A DNA stretch of 64,000 bases from NCBI RefSeq assembly GCF_000002235.5, contig NW_022145558.1, positions 1,176,501 through 1,240,500 of the forward strand, read 5' to 3'. The translations under genes and the position numbers were made by a program. Under the pieces are notes generated by a model. That model saw only the letters and a list, made by a program, of their open reading frames with translations, ran no database searches and was not told the origin of the DNA. Origin of the DNA: Strongylocentrotus purpuratus. Taxonomy: Eukaryota; Echinodermata; Echinoidea; Camarodonta; Strongylocentrotidae. Positions 57,801 to 64,000 of this stretch are shown one piece after another; position 1 is the first letter of the stretch; the number at the start of each line of letters is the position of its first letter.

Positions 57801-59187
57801 CTTTATTCACTTCAGCTCCTTGACTGATCAGATATTTGGTGACATCAAGATGACCATTCTGAGCAGCTAGTTGTAATGGGGTCGAACCATCATTGCTGCT
57901 CTCATTGACTTCAGCTCCTTGACTGATCAGAAATTCGGTGACATCAAGATGTCCATTAGATGCAGCTGGATGTAATGGGGTAAAACCATCATTATCATCT
58001 TTATTCACTTCAGCTCCTTGACTGATCAGATATTTGGTGGCATCAAAATGACCAGTATTGGCAGCTAAATGTAATGGGGTAAAACCATCATTATCATCTT
58101 TATTCACCTCGCCTCCTCGATTGATGAGCAATTTGATGACATCAAGATGACCATTCTGAGCAGCTAGTTGTAATGGGGTCGAACCATCATTATCATCTTC
58201 ATCCACTTCAGCTCCTTGACTGATCAGACATTTAATGACATCAAGATGACCATAATGTGCAGCAAAATGTAATGGGGTCCAACCCTCATTATCATCCTTA
58301 TTCACTTCAGCTCCTTGACTGATGAGATATTTGATGACATCAAGATGACCATTCTGAGCAGCTAGCTGTAATGGGGTCGAACCATCATTATCATCTTTAT
58401 TCACCTCGCCTCTTCGATTGATGAGCAATTTGGTGACATCAAAATGACCATTCTGAGCAGCTAGTTGTAATGGGGTCGAACCATCATTATCATCTTCATC
58501 CACTTCAGCTCCTTGACTGATCAGATATTTGGTGACATCAAGATGACCATTATCTGCAGCAAGATGTAATGGGGTCGAACCATCATTATCATCTTCATCC
58601 ACTTCAGCTCCTTGACTGATCAGATATTTGGTGACATCAAGATGACCATAATGTGCAGCAAAATGTAATGGGGTCAAACCATCATTATCATCTTTATTCA
58701 CTTCAGCTCCTTGACTGATCAGATATTTGGTGACATCAAGATGACCAGTATTGGCAGCTAAATGTAATGGGGTCGAACCATCATTATCATCTTTATTCAC
58801 TTCAGCCCCTTGACTGATGAGAAATTTGGTCACAGCAAGATGACCAGATTGTGCAGCTAAATGTAATGGAGCCAAACCCTCAGTTCCGCCGTTATTAACA
58901 TCGGCTCCTTGACTGATGAGATATTTAATGACATCAAGATGATGACCATTCAGTGCAGCTAGCTGTAATGTAGTCTTACCGTCATTATCAACTTTATTCA
59001 CCTCGGCTCCTCTACCGATCAGTTCTTGGATGAGGTCAAGTTGTCCATTCTGCACAGCACTGTTTAGTGCACTCTGCAAATCATCAACACTGGAATCTTC
59101 TTTATTTCCCTCAATACTGTCTCTGTGGACCAGACTTTTGGCTTTGCCTTTACGACTGACCCTCTTTTTGAAAATCTTCTTCCACAT
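38025..59187 (-). CDS. Gene B: ankyrin-repeat protein with two ZU5-UPA-death-domain modules
   Basis: Exons, in order: 59187-55891, 55310-55107, 54921-54764, 53651-53617, 53009-52671, 52108-51861, 50961-50833, 49932-49767, 48740-48695, 48255-47972, 46906-46897 (tentative), 45043-44784, 44327-44208, 43562-43269, 42910-42656, 42373-42038, 41636-41410, 40884-40750, 40245-40092, 39519-39486, 38340-38025. All phases match and the sum is 7047 nt (2348 residues plus TGA). Domains: about 33 ANK (residues 36-1210), ZU5 (1232-1344), UPA-like (1345-1525), DD1 (about 1541-1635), DD2 (1639-1725), DD3-like (1766-1863), DD4 (1864-1948), ZU5 (1949-2060), UPA-like (2061-2232), DD5 (2244-2348). ZU5-UPA-DD occurs in UNC5, ankyrins and PIDD. 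No signal peptide or membrane segment is visible, so a cytosolic scaffold or death-fold adaptor is inferred. I know of no named orthologue with this layout. Confidence 0.85.
38416..38545 (+). mobile_element. Fragment of the 18.3-kb MITE family
   Basis: The sequence gttagttgagttcttctt and the following gcatggttattgctcttat match the reverse complement of about 18690-18812. Only one end is present, so it is a truncated copy inside gene B's last intron. Confidence 0.8.
38550..38984. repeat. About 32-bp minisatellite in gene B's last intron
   Basis: Some 12 diverged units of the type ggtaaaccttaagcctcatt-cagatatgacgt follow each other directly. There are no unique spacers, so it is not a CRISPR-like array. 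It lies between the linker exon (39486-39519) and death domain 5. Confidence 0.9.
39266..39440 (+). mobile_element. Worn tRNA-SINE-like segment
   Basis: gtagtccagtggataagtca and tcggactg look like a tRNA D-arm and anticodon-arm entry. The B box is not recognisable. Weak call. Confidence 0.35.
39486..39519 (-). CDS. Gene B 34-nt linker exon
   Basis: Bounded by TTAACAACAG and the strong donor GTAAGT, it reads EPDYGVNLTDA. Its start completes a codon left by the preceding GC-donor exon, and its end supplies the first two bases of the next codon, so both joins keep frame. It is the counterpart of the 46-nt linker exon 48695-48740 in the first module. Confidence 0.75.
40092..41636 (-). CDS. Gene B second UPA-like region (three exons)
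   Basis: Exons 41636-41410, 40884-40750 and 40245-40092. The first reads GTFSRRRLLPNSSRG, then FTTNHLQLFALSSTNVQG. The second starts DIERAEKELSKPFCLVTTAT. The third has LSFELEFSSSEDGKKTFNLS. These are beta-rich segments between ZU5 and a death domain, the position of the UPA domain. The last exon ends GAAG|GCAAGT: a GC donor is the only choice that keeps frame with the next exon. Lengths and phases mirror the first module (248/129/166 nt against 227/135/154 nt). Confidence 0.8.
42038..42373 (-). CDS. Gene B second ZU5 domain
   Basis: A 336-nt exon, phase 1 at both ends. Diagnostic parts are a GGVVEL start, DIRISIPTGALRRG (the conserved Pro-x-Gly-Ala turn), VVTIRVPIEG, LITPVVECSL and ATVVLPHCV (the conserved Pro-His). 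These match the ZU5 fold of UNC5, ZO-1 and ankyrins. I see no His-Phe-Ser autocleavage motif of the kind known in PIDD. Confidence 0.9.
42656..42910 (-). CDS. Gene B death domain 4
   Basis: A 255-nt exon, phase 1 at both ends, opening DALEELNKRMCSMSDLLQLA. The core has LHFGASDIMRAMCK and HMLREWLRRGGTRGRLLEI with the Trp and Gly usual in death domains. It runs directly into the second ZU5. Confidence 0.8.
43269..43562 (-). CDS. Gene B death-fold domain 3
   Basis: A 294-nt exon, phase 1 at both ends. After an acidic linker (QDNSVDDINKSGG) comes ELYSVARAVKSLPLAWELGK, then LTTLTKVARQLVDNSWIGLD and SDKMAELLLEYNIQD. The helical spacing fits a death-fold domain, but the match is weaker than for domains 1, 2 and 5. 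Confidence 0.7.
44208..44327 (-). CDS. Gene B basic linker exon with GC donor
   Basis: A 120-nt exon reading VDEVSLPGKKQTIAKPRRRL then PPSKRTDADYVEIIRTTDS. KPRRRLPPSKR is a basic stretch that could be a nuclear localisation signal (inference). The only frame-keeping donor is CAG|GCAATT, a GC donor weaker than the usual GCAAGT. Confidence 0.65.
44565..44752 (+). mobile_element. SINE with (GAA)n tail in a gene B intron
   Basis: Contains gtaaagagtagggtgtaac and ggctgtatagcccttgaag, then a (GAA)n run (about 44709-44750). A relative with the same order lies at 51300-51475. The tail ends close to death domain 2's donor. Confidence 0.7.
44784..45043 (-). CDS. Gene B death domain 2
   Basis: A 260-nt exon from acceptor CAATCACAG to donor CATG|GTAGG. 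It reads EVPDKMLLAFASQIKAEQFF, then IGKKLEFNRTELEHIQHRTF and MLSSWKAYQPSGPEAIKALK: a classical six-helix death-domain profile with Trp in helix 5. Confidence 0.9.
45350..45728. mobile_element. TTAA-flanked MITE (379 bp), piggyBac-like ends
   Basis: TTAA at 45346-45349 and 45729-45732 flanks termini CCCTAATAAGGCCGGGG and CCCTAAAAAGGCCGGGC. CCC-starting ends with TTAA duplication match piggyBac-type elements. A poly-G run (about 45660-45674) lies near the right end. It sits in a gene B intron. Confidence 0.85.
45960..46605. mobile_element. Probable inverted-repeat element with palindromic ccatgg core
   Basis: The left edge (gtgtttaagcg with accataccgttccgcac) and right edge (ggtacggttcgctttaacac) are rough inverse complements. 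The core (46030-46235) repeats accatggtaat / attaccatggt motifs separated by ataaggg. The exact ends are unclear. Confidence 0.5.
46897..46906 (-). CDS. Gene B candidate 10-nt micro-exon
   Basis: CTGCAACTGG lies between AATCAG and the strong donor GTAAGTATA. Death domain 1 ends in phase 1 and death domain 2 starts needing phase 2; a 10-nt exon exactly bridges this, giving AATGEVPDK. Without it the two exons do not join in frame. The acceptor is weak. An upstream peptide on this strand (DFIIYHLIDMYHNQ) resembles one near 49510, so a longer exon is possible. Confidence 0.5.
47820..47885 (+). repeat. Degenerate telomere-like TTAGGG stretch
   Basis: Contains ggtttagggttgtagctggg and ggtttagggttagggtaggt. 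Short and imperfect; it lies in a gene B intron. Confidence 0.6.
47972..48255 (-). CDS. Gene B death domain 1
   Basis: A 284-nt exon from acceptor TTTTTCAG to donor TCAG|GTTAGT. Core: AVEELSGSDLPDIDVITIAQ, MMTVDQYYDLGVALGFTISQ, LDVIEYRRFRDRQQAIYDML, VTWRKSQATGQEAKETLLSL. All six helices and the helix-5 Trp are visible. This is the most canonical death domain in the protein. Confidence 0.92.
48695..48740 (-). CDS. Gene B 46-nt linker exon
   Basis: TTTATTGCAG, then DDSTFQESTEPFSFIR, then the strong donor GTAAGC. It joins in frame on both sides (phase 1 in, phase 2 out). It is the counterpart of 39486-39519 in the second module. Confidence 0.8.
48818..48863. repeat. (AAT)n microsatellite
   Basis: About 14 AAT/ATA units in a gene B intron, 80 bases from the linker exon. 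Confidence 0.9.
49275..49378. repeat. (AAATTC)n hexamer array
   Basis: Repeats of caaattcaaattcaaatcc with some variant units, about 16 copies, in a gene B intron. Confidence 0.9.
49767..52108 (-). CDS. Gene B first UPA-like region (three exons)
   Basis: Exons 52108-51861, 50961-50833 and 49932-49767. The first reads GLPRVPRTKSSAASGK, then LKSHLELYIKHCAEWWVLIP and ERGKEFDVHLHLNADIPGIE. The second starts EVQKEEKQSSYHSAHRSFPI. The third has VLSLKDIHSQKRHNLLLSMT and EFSVIYVTISQAGRL. Strand-rich, lying between ZU5 and death domain 1, so assigned as UPA by position. Phases equal those of the second UPA-like region (in phase 1, then 0, 0, out phase 1). Confidence 0.8.
51300..51475 (+). mobile_element. 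SINE relative of 44565-44752
   Basis: Shares gagtagggtgtaaatctgg, tagtgtgcttg and gggctgtatagccctttgga in order, with a short GAA-rich end. It lies in the gene B intron between the first two UPA exons. Confidence 0.65.
51485..51785. repeat. Palindrome-rich segment built on CCCATATGGG motifs
   Basis: cccatatgggcc, ggcccatacggg, atgggccc and gcccatataggtcccatat recur in both orientations over 300 bases. It resembles a small foldback element. Open frames occur on both strands because of the palindromes and are not taken as genes. Confidence 0.6.
52671..53009 (-). CDS. Gene B first ZU5 domain
   Basis: A 339-nt exon, phase 1 at both ends, like the second ZU5 exon. EESAPPVVNAVSAQVGCDGK leads into ELEQHGIAMSIPPGAVKHN (the conserved Pro-Pro-Gly-Ala turn), ITLTIVGDLPSVD, IRCDPPNMVFHQPVKIRIPH (the conserved Pro-His) and VLHIWDTRK. 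The flanking introns each carry an end of the TTAA-MITE family (about 52216 and 53063). Confidence 0.92.
53617..53651 (-). CDS. Gene B 35-nt linker exon
   Basis: TATATTCTCAG, then SPAMDIIRAYR, then donor GTAACA. It joins the last ANK exon (phase 2) to ZU5 (phase 1) in frame. Confidence 0.85.
54764..54921 (-). CDS. Gene B ANK exon 3
   Basis: A 158-nt exon from TTGTTCTAG to donor CCCAAG|GTAG. It reads ISEEFYQNELSPKKALVFYL, then LDHGAKPDIKDNHGNLPVHY and AKDEIIRQMIF: the end of one ANK repeat with a long insertion and a capping repeat. A decayed copy of its 3' part lies near 59970-60100. Confidence 0.9.
55107..55310 (-). CDS. Gene B ANK exon 2
   Basis: A 204-nt, phase-0 exon. VIGQHATKGCTAVHLATQNG then YTSIIETLVSHGADLNIQS forms one ANK repeat. 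DGQTCLHEAIRLSGRKYSKV starts the next, whose helix 2 is on exon 3. Nearly identical to gene A's exon at 1-99. Confidence 0.92.
55311..55890 (-). other. Gene B intron 1, matching gene A intron 1
   Basis: Most of this intron aligns with 100-660, including tcacaagaaagttttaacag and the 12 bases next to the donor. Copying of the intron shows the genes arose by segmental duplication, not by retrotransposition. Confidence 0.85.
55891..59187 (-). CDS. Gene B exon 1: start codon and about 29 ANK repeats
   Basis: A 3297-nt exon (1099 codons) from ATG at 59187 to donor GTATTTAACT. The N-terminus MWKKIFKKRVSRKGKAKSL is basic, with no signal peptide. Repeats of the type DGSTPLHLAANTGHLDVTKY follow from about residue 36. 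Residues about 763-852 (genome about 56632-56901) form a non-ANK insert with DSLTVFRGAPE and an acidic YQDDDEDKTV, also present in gene A. The ATG follows TTTCACTAGGA, so it may also be the first codon after an acceptor with a non-coding exon upstream. Repeats in the first half are alike (DDN linkers); those after residue about 600 are diverged and conserved with gene A. Confidence 0.92.
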
Positions 59188-59965
59188 TCCTAGTGAAAGC
59201 TAAGGGTCTCTCTCCTGGCTACAAGTTCATGAATTCATCAAAATCTTTTAGGGCTGTTTTAATTTTTTCCTACATGCTGTATCTTCTCATTCTTCTGTCA
59301 AATTCCTAGTGAAAGCTGGAAGCTGACATCAGTTTATCACCAAAACACCTAGAAAAAAAGGAACATATTTAAATTTTCGCAAATTTGGTCAGTGGTGAGG
59401 ATACATTTTTTTTTAATTGGATGGAAAGGGTATATCTTGAAGTATCTCAGTCCAAAAAGGGTACGGCTTTGGCCAGGCACGTTTGATCTTAGCCACTAAA
59501 AGATTTTAAGAATTGTAGAGGGCGCTATTTATACCATGCATTATTATTGCAACGTGAAATTTAGCTAGGTTATGTGCATTGATAAGATTAAATACTGTAG
59601 AAGTTTGAAACAAAACAGAATTGGTATGAGAAAGTGACGGCAGTTTGGAGTTTTTTAGAGGTCAATATTCATATAATTTAAAGCGATCTCAGATTTGAAT
59701 TTTCAAGTCAATGGTCTTTGTCAGGCTGCCAATCATCTCTAAACATGTCACTTATTTGAGTCTTTTGGGAACAATCCAAGAGTCCGATCTTGCACTTTAA
59801 TCATATGTGTGGTGTTGTATTGCTTTCAATAAATGTACAATGTAGAATTGTTTATTTTAGATGTGATCAAAAGTCACAACTAGTTTCCAATTCGAATCTA
59901 TATTTTGTTCTTGTTTCGTTTTGTTACGTATTCTATAAAGCACTTTTAATTACCAGTTACAATGT
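59188..59965. other. Upstream flank of gene B, no gene seen
   Basis: The first 200 bases align with the flank of gene A, including a repeat of CTTTCACTAGGAAT near 59310. Then come dispersed repeats also found near 7200-7600, 21060-21130 and 27700-27900. A short open frame at 59790-60059 has no known domain. Confidence 0.5.
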
Positions 59966-59969
59966 AGAC

Positions 59970-60100
59970 CACTCGACTATGACACCATTTCTACATTTCT
60001 TCCAAATGCCCATGTTGATTTCATCTTTCCCTTCCTTGATAATATTATCTGGCGAATGATTTCATCCTTGGCATAGTGGACTGGTAGGTTGCCTTGTATT
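59970..60100 (-). pseudogene. Decayed ANK exon fragment of a third paralogue
   Basis: About 130 bases align with 54700-54830, the 3' part of gene B ANK exon 3 plus the start of its intron. The minus strand still reads NLPVHYAKDEIIRQ. The donor AAG|GT has become AAGGA, so it could not splice. The match ends near 60100 where unrelated repeat begins. Confidence 0.8.
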
Positions 60101-60329
60101 ATTAGCCAGGTGGTCTTTGTAGACAGGTAGTCACTAAAGCAGGTTTGACTGTAATTGTCTAATGTAATACAGGGCTATCTTGCAAAGCAGTTTTGATTTA
60201 CTGAAGAGACCACCCTGTATATGGAACACATAATATATAAACGTATGCACGAATACATATATATATATATATATATATACAACCAGTTATTCCACCAATC
60301 AAAGGTCACATCTCACTCTCTTTTTTAGT
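60101..60329. other. Intergenic, (TA)n run
   Basis: A repeat related to those in the ANK introns (gtggtctttgtagacaggt), then a (TA)n run at 60257-60280. No gene is seen. Confidence 0.5.
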
Positions 60330-61420
60330 TTATTCGGTTCGTTGGTCCCATTATATGGAATAGAGGGAGATGATTGGTTAACTTATCCGTTGTGGAGAAA
60401 TAGCTCAATAAAAATTGGACAAAAATCTGTATTTTTTAAATCTTGGTATGAAAAAGGCATCGGATGTATAAATGATTTGATTGATGATAAGGGAAAACTT
60501 CTGACTCGTGAGAAATGTGAAAAAAATTCTGCTTGAAACTAAATTATTTGTCTTATTATTCTGTAACTCAAGCTATAAAGTGTCGATATCAAATGCATAT
60601 TGAAAAATGAAGAAAAAAAAATGTAGTAGATCCTCTAATGCCGTCACATATCAAAATATTAGTACATGACATAAAAGGTTGTCAATATATTTACAAAACT
60701 TTTCTTGGAAAAACAAATTGTGTTAACTCAATATGTATGAAATGAGAACGACATTTAGATTATACCCCTGAATGTATAAGAATGCAGAAATATCATAGAA
60801 TGATATTTCGTTTTACTCCAAATATTGGTTTAAGATATTTTCAGTTTAAGATAGTAAATAGGATTCTGTATTTGAACAAGCAACTGTATAAGATGAAAAT
60901 AGTGAGTAACAATAAATGTTCGTTTTGTAAAAAAGAGTTTTTAAAAAGAGAAGATATTGTACATTTCTTTTACAATTGTGAAATATGTAAATCAATCTGA
61001 AATGAAACGGACAAATGGATAAATGAAGGTTCTCGATTACAGATAGAGTTTAATTTAGAAAATGTAATTTTTGGTTTTGAAGACAAAAGAAACGATGCTT
61101 TAAATTGCGTGGTGACTTTGATTAAGCATCAACTATTTGTTCAAAAGCTTAATAACAAAATTCCAAATTTTAGTTCTTTGAAGAAGAAAATGATTCAATA
61201 TTATGAAGACGAGAGATATATCCATTCTATATCTGGTATGCATAACAAAATTTTTACTAAATGGCAGGCACTTCAACATTTGTTTGTATGAACAACAAGG
61301 AGAGAAATGTGAAAGTATTCTGTTTTGTTTGAGTTAGGGAAAGACTTAATGTCATTGAATTGTAAAATTGTTTGTTTGACTCAATAAAATAGCCTATGGA
61401 GGGCTAAAACGTTTAAAAAA
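60330..61420 (+). pseudogene. L1/Tx1-like LINE, 3' part of ORF2
   Basis: Fragments read WLTYPLWRNSSIKIGQKSVF, then FRFTPNIGLRYFQFKIVNRI, then the zinc-knuckle-like NNKCSFCKKEFLKREDIVHF with FYNCEICK, then a C-terminus with KIFTKWQALQHLF. Stops and shifts occur near 60535, 60610 and 60998. After the stop come AATAAAATAGCC and an A-run (61414-61424), as in L1-type elements. 5'-truncated and dead. Confidence 0.75.
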
Positions 61421-61424
61421 AAAA

Positions 61425-61796
61425 TTATATGGAATTCATTATCCCCCTTGATACGCAATACTCAATTTGGAAATTCCTTTAAAATTAAGTACAAGCGCCA
61501 TTTACTGTCCGATCATGTATAAGTTAAATGCAATTTAGTATGTTACCGTCAACTACCTAAAATTTATATAATATTTTTCATTCTTTGTAATGGATGTATC
61601 AACTTGTCAAGCCACAAAGGCTTTTACTGATACACCCTATTTCATTTTCCAACACAAATTGTATTTAAATGTAATTACTTTGTTTCACATTTTTAGGTCG
61701 CTTGTTATAATTATGTACATTGTAAATGTTTACAACCATATTTTTTAAAATACTGAACTTGAAATAAAATGGATCAATCAATCAATCAATCAGATG
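61425..61796 (+). pseudogene. 3' end of a CR1/L2-like LINE
   Basis: IWNSLSPLIRNTQFGNSFKI then KYKRHLLSDHV and a stop is the usual end of CR1-type reverse transcriptases (WNxLP...FK...L). A 3' UTR follows, ending in ATCAATCAATCAATCAATCA, the short-repeat tail typical of this group. It is fused directly to the poly-A of the L1-like fragment. Confidence 0.75.
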
Positions 61797-62080
61797 TAAC
61801 AGTATTCATTGTCACTATTCCATGATAACTATTCCGATCTGTATTTGACCTTTAATACCAATACATGAATTTAAATTACAAGATAAACATCAGAAGTGTA
61901 TCCTACTCCCTTCAGAAGCTGGGAATACACCTATCTTGCATCAGCATGGTACATTTGACTCAAAATGCAAATCGCCTAACATTGCCCGAATGTTGAACAT
62001 TTTTCTAAGGACATGAGATCACGAATCATCACCATTACCATCAACATGACCATCAACAACAACAACAACAAATCTTCGCC
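61797..62080. other. Intergenic, no gene seen
   Basis: AT-rich sequence ending in (CAA)n at about 62053-62070, next to the foldback array. Confidence 0.5.
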
Positions 62081-62082
62081 TT

Positions 62083-62450
62083 AGGACAACTATCCCCTAG
62101 GACAACTACCCCTAGGGCAACCACCCTCTAGGACGACTACCCCCGGGACAACTACCCCTTGACAACTACCCCCAGACAACTTCCCCCTAGGACAACTAAC
62201 CACTACGACAACCATCCTCTAGGATACCTATCCCCTGAACAATTATCCTAGGGAGTAGTTGTCTGGGGGTTAGCTGTCCGGGGGTAGTTGTCCTAGGGAG
62301 TAGTTGTCCGGGGGTAGTTGTCCGGGGGTATTCGTCCTAGAGGGTGGTTGCCCTAGGGGGTAGTTGTCCTAGGGGATAGTTGTCCTAAGGGTAGTTGACT
62401 CGGGGTGGTTATCCGGGGGTGGATGTCCAGGGGGTAGGTGTCCGGATACG
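62083..62450. repeat. Inverted minisatellite foldback, 15-19 bp units
   Basis: From 62083 to about 62240 units of the type aggacaactaccccct run in one direction. From about 62245 to 62450 the inverse unit aggggtagttgtcct takes over. Roughly nine units lie on the left and twelve on the right, so the block can form a long hairpin. Sea urchin TU foldback elements are known to have inverted repeats made of short tandem units; the likeness is general and I cannot confirm family identity. Confidence 0.85.
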
Positions 62451-62936
62451 GTTTATGATATATAATTAGGATAAGGGTTCCTGTAATAAATACATAGATT
62501 GTATGTAACTCTATTCCTACGAGCTTATATAGTGGCTATTGCTTGGATCAACCAAATTTAGAGGTAACGAGTCAAAAATTTATGTTAATTATACTCACTG
62601 TTTGCCGAGATCCTGCTAAATGCGAAATGAATCGTGGAATGAGGCGTCGAGTCCTTTCCTCAGAAATATTTATCCAATTATAGCCAACTTAAAAGGACTC
62701 ACACGTTAGCTTACACAGTTCAACAAGTGGCAACAAGTGACATCAGAGGTCTCATCTAGAACGTGTTATGAAGGTGTCTATAATGTCTCTTTCGCAAGAT
62801 AAGAGGAGAGTTTGTCTCTGGTCATGAATCCGGTGTGACTGATGCCAAAACATGCAGATTGTCCAAGACAATGATCCAGAAATCAATTTAATGCCGATTC
62901 CCTTTGCACTAAAATGTGCTTCGTTCCATCAGATTT
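62451..62936. other. Intergenic, no gene seen
   Basis: No coding frame or clear repeat other than weak similarity of 62860-62940 to 63370-63460 (ccagaaatcaatttaatgcc-type stretch), which extends the tandem duplication on the right. Confidence 0.4.
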
Positions 62937-63296
62937 CCATGTAGAAGTGACGGATAACCCAAATGAAATGAAATACATAGGCTACATGAGTCTGTATTTC
63001 AACGTCTGGTGAAGTGGCACCTGGCAGGTACCTGATGCAAGTCAGTTGGACCGTGTGGTCCAAAAATTAAGCCAGAGTGAAATACATATAACAAGAGCTA
63101 ATCGACCAAACAAAAAAATACATATCTCTTGCTTAGTGAGTCGGTCCTGATGGGCATTGTGACGCAAGTAGGCCTAATATCACGTGATAAAGTGGCCTGG
63201 GCATTCCGCTCAACAAGTGGAAACCTTAGTCTGTTACCAGACAGAAAATAAACTACTTTAAATGACGATGGGGAGGGGGGAAAAGGGACTTCAATA

Positions 63297-63330
<34 letters not shown>

Positions 63331-63950
63331 TACTTTCGACAGCATTATGGGGGTAAAGCATGTCATCCATGCTAAAATGATCTAGAAATCAATCTAATGC
63401 AGATTCACCTTTCACTAATATGCTTCGTTCCGTCAGATTTCCATTTATTTCCATCTTAATATAAAAACTAGTATACATCATTAAAATATTATACATTAAA
63501 CAAAACAAAAAAAGCAATCATGCATGTGAACTGTATCAAAGAGACCAAATTTACCAGCCAAAAATGAGAAAAGGGGAAGTTATAAAGGACAAAGGCCTTG
63601 TCAAATAAGTTCCCTATGTAGAAGTCACGGATAAACCCGTATTAAATGAAAGACATAGGCTGCATGAGTCTGTATTTTAACCTCTGGTGAAATGGCATTT
63701 GGCAGGTACTTGATGCAAGTCAGTTGGATCATGAAGTTCAAAAACGGAACCAGAGGAATATACATATCTGTTGCTCAGTGAGTCAGTCCTGATAGGCATT
63801 GTGACGAAAATAGTATCATTTCATAAAGTGGCCTGGGCATTCTGCTCAACAAGTGGAAACCTTAGTCTGTTACCAGACAGAACAGAAACTACTTTACATG
63901 ACGATGGGGAGGGGGGAGAAGGGACTTCAATATACATCAACTGCCATTGC
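62937..63950. repeat. Tandem duplication with a period of about 680 bp
   Basis: 62937-63300 and 63615-63940 align throughout: gcaagtcagttgga, gtggcctgggcattc, caacaagtggaaacctta, tctgttaccagacagaa, atgacgatggggaggggg. Copy 1 ends in a (TA)n plus poly-T run (63296-63330). Short open frames overlap it on both strands but are not conserved as proteins. Confidence 0.85.
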
Positions 63951-64000
63951 ATCTGATTACTTTCCCCCCACAATGCAATCACTTAAATCTATTACGATTG

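Overview
This window looks like nuclear DNA of a marine deuterostome, most likely an echinoderm and probably a sea urchin. It is AT-rich and intron-rich. It is loaded with non-LTR retroelements, a Crypton-like tyrosine-recombinase element, TTAA-flanked MITEs, foldback elements and tRNA-derived SINEs. Its only host genes are two tandem, very long ankyrin-repeat (ANK) genes with ZU5 and death domains. The species is inferred from this gene family and repeat content, not from a database match.

Both host genes lie head-to-tail on the minus strand. Gene A enters at the left edge: an ANK exon cut by the window edge (1-99) and a 6.3-kb ANK exon (661-7001). The rest of gene A lies left of the window. 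Its repeat array has grown in 99-bp steps. It also carries a frameshift near 6790-6810 that separates the only good ATG from the repeats. Gene B (59187 down to 38025) appears complete. Splicing 21 exons with matching phases gives 7047 nt, or 2348 codons plus stop. The order is about 33 ANK repeats, ZU5, UPA-like region, death domain 1, death domain 2, linker, death-like domain 3, death domain 4, a second ZU5, a second UPA-like region and death domain 5. The two ZU5-UPA-DD blocks share intron phases exon by exon, so one arose by internal duplication. There is no signal peptide or membrane segment, so a cytosolic death-fold scaffold or adaptor is the likeliest role (inference). A decayed exon fragment at about 59970-60100 marks a third paralogue.

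Between the genes (7-38 kb) lie: a tRNA SINE (8.6 kb); a CR1/L2-like LINE (11.3-18.2 kb) whose endonuclease is split by a 3-kb insertion carrying a broken Crypton-like recombinase between direct repeats; TTAA MITEs (18.3, 25.4 and 28.1 kb); a palindrome with a tRNA relic (20.3-20.5 kb); an RTE-like LINE on the minus strand (21.2-23.5 kb); an element with near-perfect 117-bp inverted arms (29.1-30.8 kb); and a 1.2/1.7-kb tandem duplication (31.8-34.8 kb). Gene B introns hold a 32-bp minisatellite, SINEs, MITEs and simple repeats. Right of gene B are L1-like and CR1-like LINE 3' ends, an inverted minisatellite foldback (62.1-62.4 kb) and a 0.7-kb tandem duplication at the edge.
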